A stretch of DNA of 64,000 nucleotides from Lachnospiraceae bacterium V9D3004 (GTDB lineage Bacteria; Bacillota; Clostridia; Lachnospirales; Lachnospiraceae): positions 1 to 64,000 of the forward strand of contig JHWW01000007.1 of assembly GCA_000621985.1 (NCBI GenBank), read 5' to 3'. The translations under genes and the position numbers were made by a program. Of the stretch, positions 34,553 through 42,376 are shown in pieces; positions within the stretch are counted from its first letter, which is position 1; each line of letters begins with the position of its first letter. The notes beneath the pieces were generated by a model. That model made no database searches, was not told the DNA's origin, and was given only the letters and a program-made list of their open reading frames with translations.

Positions 34553-36376
34553 TTATATCAGCATACAAACCTCAACTTCAATGTCATTCCATTGATTATG
34601 CCGTAGGTATGCACCATAACTTTTTCTATATTCTTTTGCTTTCTCAAAATCCAGCTTTACACTAAATAAATAGCATTCGCCTACTTTTGATTGATAGCTG
34701 CCTGTGTTGGTGTTAAATAAGTTTGAACCGTTTTCCTTATTTATATTCAATTTTCCGTCAGAATCGTTAATAAAACTCGATTCTACACAGTTTATAGCAC
34801 TTCCCGCTATATTAAGTTTCCAAGATAAAGATTTATCACTAACTCTAATCTCGTCAACAAATGCTTCAATAGCATTATCTGAAACGCCGTATTTGTCAAA
34901 ATCAAATCCTTGTTCCAACGCCTCTTGCAAGGCTTTTATCTTGTCCTCTATGTGGACATACTGATGATTAGCCATCTTCCTAAGTCGAGTCAACTCGTCA
35001 TCATACTTGGATATCTCAACATCAATAGCGTTTGATTTCTCTTGAAATAACTCTTTGGTTATCTCCTCATTCAGCCTTAATTCAAGTAACTTATCCTGCT
35101 TTACCTTTGCAGCAGATATCTTATTCTTAATATCAATTATCTCAATATCAAGGTCTTCTCCAGGATCCGGTTGCATACTCATATCAAGTAAACTGTTTGC
35201 TATTCTTAAGACGTTATCTTTATCAGACCATAATATCTTAAAAATCTCACGAGCCATCAACTGAAGTTCCCATTCTTTAAGTACAGGAGCTGTGCACACT
35301 CCTTCAATACTTAACCCTTTTTTCAACCGGTGTCTAACCGTACCTGTTGAACGTTGTCCATAACATTGAAAAGCAAATTTTTGATTCTCACCTTTCTTAC
35401 CGGACCAAACAATCCTGTTGAAATTATGATTACATGAACACCGAAGTTTCCGAGTCCATATTGTTTCTGTCTGCCGATGTCCTCTTATCCCACCTGTTTT
35501 AGAAGTTTGATGATTTGATAATCGAATCTCCTCAGCTTTCTTAAACATTTCTTTGCTGATAATCGGTTCATGCTTTCCTTCAACTACCACTTGTTCGGCT
35601 TCACCATGATTATTTATCTTCTTTTGATCTAGGTAATCCGGGACGTATTGCTTTCTGTATACTATTGTTCCGCAGTAAAATGGATTCCTCAGTATGCGGC
35701 TTATATTTGAAGGACTCCATTTACTTAGTCCTGTCGAAGTCTTTCTACCTCGCCTTTCAAGCTCATCTGCTAATTTCCTTGATCCATATCCATTTAAATA
35801 CAGTTCAAAAATCATTCTAACAGTTTCAGCCTGTTCAGGATTAATCACATACTCTTTTCCAACCCTATCGTAACCAAGAATATTACCATTACCATACGGA
35901 ACTGCGTTTTGAAATGATACCATTTGACCAGCTTTAACTCTTAAAGAAGTCTTCTTACTCTCATTCTGTGCCAAAGTAGCCATAATAGTAAGCCTTAACT
36001 CTCCGTCTTCGTCATTCATGGTCCAAATGTTGTCTTCCGTAAAGTATACTTCTACACCAATCTTCTTAAGTTTTCTTGTCTCTTGAAGCGTATCAACCGT
36101 ATTTCTTGCGAATCTTGACACTTCACGAGTTACAATCAGATCAAACCTACCATTGTTGGCATCTTCAATCATTCTCAAAAAGTTCTTTCGTTTTTTTATA
36201 GAAGTTCCTGTAATACCCTCATCAATATACTTTTCATATAATTCCCATTCCGGGTGAGATTCAAATAATCTGTCAAAGTACTGAACTTGATTGCCTAATG
36301 CTGATATCTGAGCTTCGTGTTCTGTAGAAACCCTTGCATATACGGCAACTTTTCTTTTATCCGTTTTCGTTTTCAT
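34553..36376 (-). CDS. Large serine recombinase
   Basis: The 607-residue protein has a resolvase domain with catalytic Ser17 (VYARVSTEHEAQ), the GITGTSIKKRKNFLRM and REVSRFARNTVDT motifs, a recombinase domain (LRNPFYCGTIVY), a zinc ribbon (LRCSCNHNFNRIV) and a C-terminal coiled coil. It belongs to the TnpX/SpoIVCA group that integrates and excises transposons and conjugative elements. Its end of the element should carry an attachment site; none was identifiable by eye. Its start overlaps the SHOCT-like gene by 20 bases. Confidence 0.92.
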   Translation of the reverse strand: MKTKTDKRKVAVYARVSTEHEAQISALGNQVQYFDRLFESHPEWELYEKYIDEGITGTSIKKRKNFLRMIEDANNGRFDLIVTREVSRFARNTVDTLQETRKLKKIGVEVYFTEDNIWTMNDEDGELRLTIMATLAQNESKKTSLRVKAGQMVSFQNAVPYGNGNILGYDRVGKEYVINPEQAETVRMIFELYLNGYGSRKLADELERRGRKTSTGLSKWSPSNISRILRNPFYCGTIVYRKQYVPDYLDQKKINNHGEAEQVVVEGKHEPIISKEMFKKAEEIRLSNHQTSKTGGIRGHRQTETIWTRKLRCSCNHNFNRIVWSGKKGENQKFAFQCYGQRSTGTVRHRLKKGLSIEGVCTAPVLKEWELQLMAREIFKILWSDKDNVLRIANSLLDMSMQPDPGEDLDIEIIDIKNKISAAKVKQDKLLELRLNEEITKELFQEKSNAIDVEISKYDDELTRLRKMANHQYVHIEDKIKALQEALEQGFDFDKYGVSDNAIEAFVDEIRVSDKSLSWKLNIAGSAINCVESSFINDSDGKLNINKENGSNLFNTNTGSYQSKVGECYLFSVKLDFEKAKEYRKSYGAYLRHNQWNDIEVEVCMLI

Positions 36377-36602
36377 TTAGGGTTCCTTCTTTCCTAATTT
36401 CGTACTCATTATAACATTTTTTATCAGATCTTGCAAGAGCTATATCCGCATTTTGTATAGCTTTTTCATATGTTTTTTCATCAATCATATCTTTCTTATA
36501 CAAATCCTTAATCAGTACTTTTGCCATCATAACATCCATCTTGTATCTTACTTCAGGATCCTTCAATTTGTGAAAAACACTACCAATAGATTCTATTTGC
36601 AT
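36357..36602 (-). CDS. SHOCT-like recombinase companion protein
   Basis: An 81-residue acidic/basic protein (GSVFHKLKDPEVRYKMDVMM, AKVLIKDLYKKDMIDEKTYEKA) whose second half resembles the SHOCT short helical domain (L-x2-G/D-x-IDEKTYEKA). ATG 36602 follows GGGGGA. It is translationally coupled to the recombinase and may act as its directionality or regulatory factor (inference). Confidence 0.65.
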   Translation of the reverse strand: MQIESIGSVFHKLKDPEVRYKMDVMMAKVLIKDLYKKDMIDEKTYEKAIQNADIALARSDKKCYNEYEIRKEGTLNENENG

Positions 36603-36628
36603 AGTGTATCCCCCTTTCCGTTGTGCTT

Positions 36629-36682
36629 CTATTTGCGGAGAGCAATGCACAAGCCTCCTTATGCACTCTTGTCCACAAATAG
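36629..36682 (-). promoter_or_regulatory. Long hairpin in the recombinase leader
   Basis: CTATTTGCGGA (36629-36639) pairs with TCCACAAATAG (36672-36682) over 11 bp with one wobble. Inside it GAG/CTC and an imperfect CTTATGCA/TGCACAAG stem continue. It ends 27 bp before the SHOCT-gene start. The further leader to 37035 has smaller pairings (for example TAAGCACA 36992-36999 with TGTGCTTA 37012-37019) but no ORF with a ribosome-binding site, so it may be a structured RNA. Confidence 0.6.
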
Positions 36683-37035
36683 TAATTAATACATCAATAC
36701 CGGTGGTTCCGGTTAAGAACCTACATAGGCGTTTCACCTGTCCCCTACCAAGGAACCCCTCTCGGGAAGTATCATTATAAAATGCAGTCGCAACCTTGAA
36801 GCTACCATAGCTTCCTTTTCTGCATGGATATTGTCGCTCCTTGGCTTAAGAACTTATATTAACAATGGCTAGTCAATCAACTTAAGACAGATCATGGCGT
36901 ATCTGCGGCCTGGCGCAATGCGAACTGCATCGGACGTCCGGTATTGATAACAATATTCAGTTGTAGATATCATCAGACTTTATCAGCCTAGTAAGCACAC
37001 AAGATTGCTTATGTGCTTATTCAGACTGACAAAAC

Positions 37036-37419
37036 CTACGACACATCTTTTAATTGTCCCGGAGAAATATGTAAGGTCATTAGCTTATGTAGAACAAAAA
37101 GCATTCTCTCCTGCTCATCAACAATAGTTTCATAGTCATATTCACTTATTGCCTTATACAATCTTATAAGTACGGTGGCGTCATTCTGGTTTAGTTTAAT
37201 AAGAGAGGATTGAGCTGCGGAATCTAATACTTTAATGTAACCGGCACATCCCGGCTGAGTATCAAGTGCTAACAAATAATCAGAAATAAATCTCACATCT
37301 CGTATAGCTGTTGATTTACTTATATTGAATTCTTCCATCAAGCTATCATAATGTGTAACTCTTGCTTCCAATATAAACGAGCACATATCAAACCGCCGCT
37401 CCAAGTTTTTCACAGACAT
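37036..37419 (-). CDS. HTH_11/DeoR-type regulator
   Basis: A 127-residue protein with an N-terminal helix-turn-helix (FILEARVTHYDSLMEEFN, ISKSTAIRDVRFISDYL) and no sugar- or WYL-binding domain. AAGGAGG stands before ATG 37419. It sits at the head of the leader for the recombinase genes and probably controls excision, but this is inferred only from position. Confidence 0.7.
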   Translation of the reverse strand: MSVKNLERRFDMCSFILEARVTHYDSLMEEFNISKSTAIRDVRFISDYLLALDTQPGCAGYIKVLDSAAQSSLIKLNQNDATVLIRLYKAISEYDYETIVDEQERMLFVLHKLMTLHISPGQLKDVS

Positions 37420-37564
37420 GACGCCACCTCCTTTCTCAAAAAAATGATGTATTTATCATTTGTATTGAAGAGCATAACACCCAATGGTTTCAGTTCACGC
37501 TACCATTCAGAAATTTTTTTCAAAAAAATTCTCAATCCCCCTAAAGTGGCTTAAAAACGCAAAA

Positions 37565-37652
37565 AATCAAGGGCTCTGCCGATATATTTCGCCTTCAAAA
37601 CATATCATAGCAGTTTAAAATGTAGGAATTTCTACATTTTAAGCCCTTGATT
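37565..37652 (-). terminator. Nested stem-loop after the UvrA-like gene
   Basis: AATCAAGGGCT (37565-37575) pairs perfectly with AGCCCTTGATT (37642-37652). Inside this 88-base structure TTAAAATGTAG (37615-37625) pairs with CTACATTTTAA (37632-37642). On the minus strand the outer stem is followed by TTTTTGCG. It is probably a composite terminator of the RiPP locus. The stretch 37420-37564 shows only AT-rich sequence. Confidence 0.6.
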
Positions 37653-37728
37653 ATAAAAATCTTATTTTTTTCACTTATTTAGCTAACACTATTAAAAATG
37701 GCACTTGAAAACTAATCTTCTAATGTTG

Positions 37729-39858
37729 TTATATCTCTTCACCCATTAGAATTCCATTATCATTTATTAGATTTATATGCAAATCAAAATAATCAAAACT
37801 TTTTTCTTCATGATCAACTACTATTACCGTTTTACCTTGTTCACATAAATCAGCTAAGGATTTTGCCACAGCAAATATTTCACAGTTATCAAGGCCCTTG
37901 AACGGTTCATCTATTCCATATACATCTGATTTTCCTTTTAATGCAGACACTAGTTTAATTCTTATATTTTCACCACCAGACAAAGAAGAAAGTTTCTCCC
38001 CAATTTGCAAATGTCCAAGCAATAGCTTTTGAGCCATTCTCAAGGTTTCACATACATTTTTTTCCACGTCTTCAAAGAACTCGACCGCCTCATCTATTGT
38101 CATTTCCCATGCATCTATAATCGATTTTCCTTTAATTTTATAGGCTTGAAGTTTTTTATCAAAACCTGTACCTCTACAATCCTTACATTTTAGCACAATT
38201 TGGCTCTGCAATTTAGAACCATACAATATTTCTCCTGTACCTCCACATATTCGACAAGCCCCCTTAGAACTTGACATATTTGAGAAAAAGCTTTTATCTT
38301 TATTATTTGCATTAGCATAACATTTAGATATTCTCTCAAATATTCCCAAATATGTTACAACATAAGAATGTGATTTCCCGTCAATTGGCTTTTGATTTAT
38401 ATATTCATAATCATCAAAAAATCTTGGCAAGTATTCTCGTAAAAGCGTAGACTTGCCAATTCCAGATTTTCCAGAAATAATATTCATCGCTTCTTTTCCA
38501 TACTTTATATTTATCCCTCTATACCCATATATCTTTCCAGTCAGAGAGACATTTACAATATCAACTTCCTTTTTGGATTTTAAAACCTGCTTTTTTTGTT
38601 GTTTAGCAAGATATTTTTCAGTATTAATTATATAACCACCATTACTCCCACTTCCTTCACCCAAGGTAATAATTTGAGCAGCATCATTAATAAACATGTC
38701 ATGGTGATCTATAATTAACAAAGTATGCTTCTTAGCAAGCAGTTTTATATTTTGATATATAATCTTCTTTTCATCAAATGCCAAACCCGCCAACGGCTCA
38801 TCTAACACAATTAGCAAATCATTAAGTTGTGTTTCAAAAACTTGAATCAACCTTAACCGTTGTAATTCACCACCCGATAAAGAAGGTATAGTACGATTCA
38901 TATACAAATAACCCACTTTTAATTCAGAGGCTTTTTGAGCAAATTCACCTAATTGTCTAAGTGAAAACTTAATATTACTACAATCATATTCATTTTGTAC
39001 TTTTAATATCCACGAATTAAACCTATCAAATGGTAGTAGCAGAATCTCCCCTATAGAATAACCACATATTTTATGCTCTTTGTGTCCTGGTTCAAACTTT
39101 TCACCATTACATTCATCACAAGGCAATTCTGAAAAGAAACCTGCACTAGGTGCAAAGTTTTTTAGCATAGGCTTTTCCGTTAGCGGTCCGTAATAAGTCG
39201 TTGTTCTCGTACTAAAATGATTAGTAACTTTATACTTGATTGTATATTTTTTTGAGCCACTTCCACTCAGCAAGAGCTGTTTTTGCTTGTCTGAAAGTTG
39301 CTTAAACTTTAACGATGTATCAATACCAACATCAGTACAATACCGCTCTAATATTTGCCTATAAAAATCTTTATTCCTATTCCAGCATCTAATTGGTACA
39401 TCTATTATTTTTTTATTGAAATCAATTATTTTATTAGCATCTAACTGTTTTGTATATCCCAATCCTAAACAATTAGGGCATACATTTTCCATCTTATTTA
39501 AGACAAAAAAATCGTATGGCAATTCTAACAAAGAAGAATAAATTTTGGCCAAACATGAACTCAAAGAAAAATAAGTTCCTATTGTGGATCTTACATTATT
39601 ATTATGATTCAGCTGTTTTATAGGAACTGTAACTATCATATTTTCATATGAATCAATTTTATACTCTGGCTCTTTAACTCCGTCGTAATACATTGAACCC
39701 AACTCATGAAGACCTATTTGAGCAATAGTATCATATGCCAAAGAAGATTTTCCGCTTCCTGATGGCCCCACAATAAGATTTATGGAATTTTTTTTAAGAC
39801 TAACAGAGATTTTTTTTAGATTATTAGTCTCTGCACCTCGAACTATGATATCATCCAT
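37729..39858 (-). CDS. UvrA-like ABC ATPase of the CXXX peptide locus
   Basis: The 709-residue protein has the duplicated UvrA layout: Walker A GPSGSGKSS near 31, zinc motif CPNCLGLG, signature LSGGELQRLRL, Walker B VLDEPLAGL. The second half repeats it: GKSGIGKST, CRICGGTG and CKDCRGTG, LSGGENIRIKL, GIDEPFKGL. Housekeeping UvrA has about 940 residues, so insertion domains are reduced. UvrA-like proteins in antibiotic clusters (DrrC) give self-resistance. Here it is 16 bp after the radical SAM gene with its own AAAGGAG. A protective role or a role in handling the peptide is inference. Confidence 0.85.
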   Translation of the reverse strand: MDDIIVRGAETNNLKKISVSLKKNSINLIVGPSGSGKSSLAYDTIAQIGLHELGSMYYDGVKEPEYKIDSYENMIVTVPIKQLNHNNNVRSTIGTYFSLSSCLAKIYSSLLELPYDFFVLNKMENVCPNCLGLGYTKQLDANKIIDFNKKIIDVPIRCWNRNKDFYRQILERYCTDVGIDTSLKFKQLSDKQKQLLLSGSGSKKYTIKYKVTNHFSTRTTTYYGPLTEKPMLKNFAPSAGFFSELPCDECNGEKFEPGHKEHKICGYSIGEILLLPFDRFNSWILKVQNEYDCSNIKFSLRQLGEFAQKASELKVGYLYMNRTIPSLSGGELQRLRLIQVFETQLNDLLIVLDEPLAGLAFDEKKIIYQNIKLLAKKHTLLIIDHHDMFINDAAQIITLGEGSGSNGGYIINTEKYLAKQQKKQVLKSKKEVDIVNVSLTGKIYGYRGINIKYGKEAMNIISGKSGIGKSTLLREYLPRFFDDYEYINQKPIDGKSHSYVVTYLGIFERISKCYANANNKDKSFFSNMSSSKGACRICGGTGEILYGSKLQSQIVLKCKDCRGTGFDKKLQAYKIKGKSIIDAWEMTIDEAVEFFEDVEKNVCETLRMAQKLLLGHLQIGEKLSSLSGGENIRIKLVSALKGKSDVYGIDEPFKGLDNCEIFAVAKSLADLCEQGKTVIVVDHEEKSFDYFDLHINLINDNGILMGEEI

Positions 39859-39874
39859 GGTTGGTCTCCTTTAA

Positions 39875-41023
39875 TCACATAATATCCTTGTACTCCTCAA
39901 ATTCAGGTATAAAATCCTTTTTTATGCGCTCAATTGCTGTAATTGTATTATATACCCTCTCTTTAGGAAGTGTATTTGGATTCTTTAAAAGTCTCTTTGC
40001 AAGCAAATCCGCGACATACAACGTGATAAGCTTCTGTGCTCTACATTTTGTTTTATCACGATGCTTAAATGATTTCTGTGTTAAATAATTTGCCCCAGGA
40101 CAATACGGACATATTGGATGTATAAAGCAACTGAAACACTCTTCATCAACAAAATAATCGTCTTTATTAAAATCCACTTTCTGAATATCTTTCAATTCCT
40201 TGTCGTCAAATGTCATAGGTGTGACAAATGGGCATGGATACCTAGTACCATCAGTATCAAAAAATATAGTACCAACTCCTATTCCACACCACTTGCGTTT
40301 ATTTTTAACTTCTTCAACACAAACACCTATTTGTCGTCCCATCATTTGATCTAGTACTAGTTCATCATGTTCGACATAGAATTCAACTAATTTTTTTAAT
40401 TGAGGGATAAGCATTTTAATATACTTCTCATCGCTCCAATCAAACTCACCTTCAAATAAATTTACTCCATCAATCTCTTTGAATCCAAGATTATGAATAT
40501 GAATAATATTTTCTGCCAAATTAGGTAAAGTATAATCAGAAATTGTCATCTTAACACCTTGATTTGGCCACGTCTTCAAAAAGAATTCTTTATCAATTTT
40601 TTCGTATGAGTTACTTCTGTTATGATTATGTGTCTCAGGTAATCCGTCCAAACTTAATCCCAAAACAAAATTATTCTTTCGTTCTGCGAACCACTGTTTC
40701 ATATCATCATTCAAAAGTGCACCATTTGTTGTGGCATAAAAAATATATGAACATGTATCTCCGTATTTTTCATGAGTATAATCGTATATTTTCTTTATTA
40801 ATTCAAATTCAACTAATGGTTCTCCTCCTATAAAAGATACTTCTATTCCATCCATATCTTCCGGAACATTATCAAATATCCAATCTATACAATCACACGC
40901 AGTCTCAAAGGACATACGATTATTTCCATCATGATTCTGATAGCAATATACACAATCTAAATTACAACTATGTGTAACACATAAGCTAGGTGAAAACCTA
41001 GTTCCTTTTTTTATGTCGCTCAT
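39875..41023 (-). CDS. Radical SAM/SPASM peptide maturase
   Basis: A 382-residue enzyme with C20-x3-C24-x2-C27 (THSCNLDCVYCYQN) and GGEPLVEF (SAM-binding GGEP). The C-terminal SPASM-like region contains DTDGTRYPCPF, then CFSCFIHPICPYCPGANYLT and KCRAQK, which should bind auxiliary Fe-S clusters. This is the pattern of RiPP maturases that install thioether bonds. The CXXX-repeat precursor lies directly upstream, with a hairpin between, so it is the expected substrate. The enzyme fits the family described as maturases of CXXX-repeat peptides. Confidence 0.88.
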   Translation of the reverse strand: MSDIKKGTRFSPSLCVTHSCNLDCVYCYQNHDGNNRMSFETACDCIDWIFDNVPEDMDGIEVSFIGGEPLVEFELIKKIYDYTHEKYGDTCSYIFYATTNGALLNDDMKQWFAERKNNFVLGLSLDGLPETHNHNRSNSYEKIDKEFFLKTWPNQGVKMTISDYTLPNLAENIIHIHNLGFKEIDGVNLFEGEFDWSDEKYIKMLIPQLKKLVEFYVEHDELVLDQMMGRQIGVCVEEVKNKRKWCGIGVGTIFFDTDGTRYPCPFVTPMTFDDKELKDIQKVDFNKDDYFVDEECFSCFIHPICPYCPGANYLTQKSFKHRDKTKCRAQKLITLYVADLLAKRLLKNPNTLPKERVYNTITAIERIKKDFIPEFEEYKDIM

Positions 41024-41054
41024 ATTTCACGCTCCCTTAATACAATATAAAACA

Positions 41055-41084
41055 AGCTGCTCACCTCAAATCAGGTAAGCAGCT
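41055..41084 (-). terminator. Hairpin between precursor and maturase genes
   Basis: AGCTGCTCACCT (41055-41066) pairs with AGGTAAGCAGCT (41073-41084) over 12 bp with one wobble and a six-base loop, followed by TGTTTTATATT on the minus strand. A leaky terminator here would make far more precursor than enzyme, as usual for RiPP operons. Confidence 0.8.
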
Positions 41085-41108
41085 CTTTTGGCGTCCACTC
41101 AATGAAAA

Positions 41109-41303
41109 TCAGCTTCCTGAACCACTACAGCTTCTACCGCAGTTTCCAGTACAACCCGTCTCACATCCACCAGCGCACGACTGTCCACAGTTACCTGTGC
41201 AGCCACAACCATTGGCATAGTAAACATTTCCAACCAAAGCTGGCTCATAGTTTTTCTTCATATCGTTGAGCGCATCAATAATAGTGTCAGTTAAAAAACC
41301 CAT
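41109..41303 (-). CDS. CXXX-repeat RiPP precursor peptide
   Basis: ATG 41303 with GGAGG seven bases upstream encodes 64 residues. The leader (1-31, MGFLTDTIIDALNDMKKNYE then PALVGNVYYAN) is helical and acidic. The core starts GCG and has cysteines at 33, 35, 39, 43, 47, 51, 55 and 59; from 35 on every fourth residue is Cys, giving CTGN-CGQS-CAGG-CETG-CTGN-CGRS-CSGS. Only Gly, Ser, Thr, Asn, Gln, Glu, Ala and Arg fill the gaps. Such regular C-x3-C spacing is the substrate type of radical SAM thioether maturases. An upstream in-frame start (41357) would add 18 residues but lacks a site. Confidence 0.88.
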   Translation of the reverse strand: MGFLTDTIIDALNDMKKNYEPALVGNVYYANGCGCTGNCGQSCAGGCETGCTGNCGRSCSGSGS

Positions 41304-41332
41304 AGAAGCACCTCCATTACATTTATAGTTGT

Positions 41333-41361
41333 ATATTATCACATTCAAACTAAACAATCAA
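41333..41361 (-). promoter_or_regulatory. Promoter of the CXXX precursor gene
   Basis: TTGATT (41361-41356) and TAATAT (41338-41333) are spaced by exactly 17 bp on the minus strand, about 30 bp before the precursor start. Confidence 0.65.
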
Positions 41362-41593
41362 GTTCTGATAAGTTTTTTTTGTTGAAATTTGCCAAAAAAA
41401 AATTCAAGAAAAATCATGAAATGCCCTAAAATACGCGTTTTATAATCTTATCGTATAATAATTACAAAATTAACATTTAGTATCATCTCACCCCAAAATC
41501 CTTGTATTTACTAAGTTTCCACAATTTTCCGCTAAATATTTTTTCAAATATTTTGCTACCAAAAAAAGAGAACAACTTGTTCTATGCATCGGA

Positions 41594-41630
41594 TCAAAAA
41601 AAGAGCAATCTCAAAGTGAGATGCTCTTTC
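41594..41630. terminator. Bidirectional terminator
   Basis: AAGAGCAATCTCA and TGAGATGCTCTT pair with a one-base bulge and a short AAG loop. The minus strand has seven T after the stem, and the plus strand has TTTCATTTTT. It separates the decayed reading frame from the CXXX precursor promoter. The stretch 41362-41593 has no further gene. Confidence 0.8.
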
Positions 41631-41637
41631 ATTTTTA

Positions 41638-41927
41638 TTATACATAATCTTCTATTCTAACAATCTTAGTCAATGACTTTTCTTTGAGTATTACATTATA
41701 AGAAAATATCTTCATCATGATAATTAACATACTTCTGATTTCTATCATTTGAATCGAATTCACTAATAAAGCGTTGCACCCTTGTATCTTTTCCAACTAT
41801 TATGCTTTCTAATCTATCACACAACAAATTATTTATGTTGTATAATTTAGAATTATTCAGATCATAAATGCAACTTCTAGCATTCCCTTTGACTAAATAG
41901 ACAATTATCTACCAATGCATAAAACAT
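41638..41927 (-). pseudogene. Frameshifted short gene upstream of the CXXX operon
   Basis: ATG 41927 with GTAGGAGGG upstream starts MFYALVDNC, then shifts by one base into YLVKGNARSCIYDLNNSKLY, NINNLLCDRLESIIVGK and YVNYHDEDIF, and by another base into YNVILKEKSLTKIV and RIEDYV, ending at TAA 41638. The total length (290 bp) is not a multiple of three. The VKGNARSxxYDLNxxKLYxIN part recalls the N-terminal recognition segment of some radical SAM peptide maturases, but I cannot confirm the family. It is probably a degraded modification-enzyme gene or a short accessory gene. Confidence 0.5.
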
Positions 41928-41952
41928 ACAGTTTTACCCTCCTACATGCCAA

Positions 41953-41995
41953 AGAAATAAAAGGAGTATACTACCCTAATCGGTGTATACTCCTT
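41953..41995 (-). terminator. Terminator after the 43-residue peptide gene
   Basis: AAGGAGTATAC (41961-41971) and GTATACTCCTT (41985-41995) form a perfect 11 bp stem with a 13-base loop, followed by TTATTTCTTT on the minus strand. Confidence 0.8.
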
Positions 41996-42019
41996 AACAT
42001 TTTCATCTCACAAAAATAA

Positions 42020-42151
42020 TTAGTTAGGACTACAGTCTGGTCCACAACATCCTTCAACGTCCGGATAACACATTCCATACAAAGGTGAACACTCTTCCGT
42101 AGTAATCTTTTCTGAACCTTCAACTTGTGTCAAGCACTCCAACTCATACAT
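42020..42151 (-). CDS. 43-residue cysteine-rich peptide (possible RiPP precursor)
   Basis: ATG 42151 behind AAGGAGGAG encodes MYELECLTQVEGSEKITTEE, then CSPLYGMCYPDVEGCCGPDC and SPN. Six cysteines lie at 6, 21, 28, 35, 36 and 40, with an acidic front half. It is flanked by a strong terminator and lies 0.85 kb upstream of the CXXX precursor. The spacing is not CXXX, so if it is modified another enzyme or another bond pattern is needed. It could equally be a small metal-binding or regulatory peptide. No family recognised. Confidence 0.6.
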   Translation of the reverse strand: MYELECLTQVEGSEKITTEECSPLYGMCYPDVEGCCGPDCSPN

Positions 42152-42246
42152 AAAAATCTCCTCCTTATTATATTTATTTCAAAATACAAGGATATGTTCC
42201 AATAACCATCCCAATGCCAATCAGCAAACAATTAAATTACATACAA

Positions 42247-42282
42247 TTATGCTGAGCCAAGCAAACTTCCTAACATTCCCAT
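42247..42282 (-). CDS. 11-residue mini-ORF with strong ribosome-binding site
   Basis: ATG 42282, eight bases after AGGAGG, encodes MGMLGSLLGSA and stops at 42247. The site is too good for chance, but the product is tiny. It may be a leader peptide controlling the 43-residue gene 95 bp downstream, or a hydrophobic signalling peptide. A TATAAT box (42346-42341) lies about 60 bp upstream. Confidence 0.4.
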   Translation of the reverse strand: MGMLGSLLGSA

Positions 42283-42376
42283 ACTAATATCCTCCTAACA
42301 TATCCTTACCGAATCAACGTATAAATATATATACTTTTGTATTATACATCCTAAAAGTGAGAAAGATGTGATTCTC

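Noticed and set aside
36603-36737. 45-residue N-terminal extension of the SHOCT-like protein
   Set aside because: It runs through the long hairpin and has no ribosome-binding site, while ATG 36602 has one.
37615-37642. GGAATTTCTAC hairpin reminiscent of a Cas12a CRISPR repeat
   Set aside because: There is only one copy, no spacers and no cas gene; the stem-loop sequence does not match the Cas12a repeat end.
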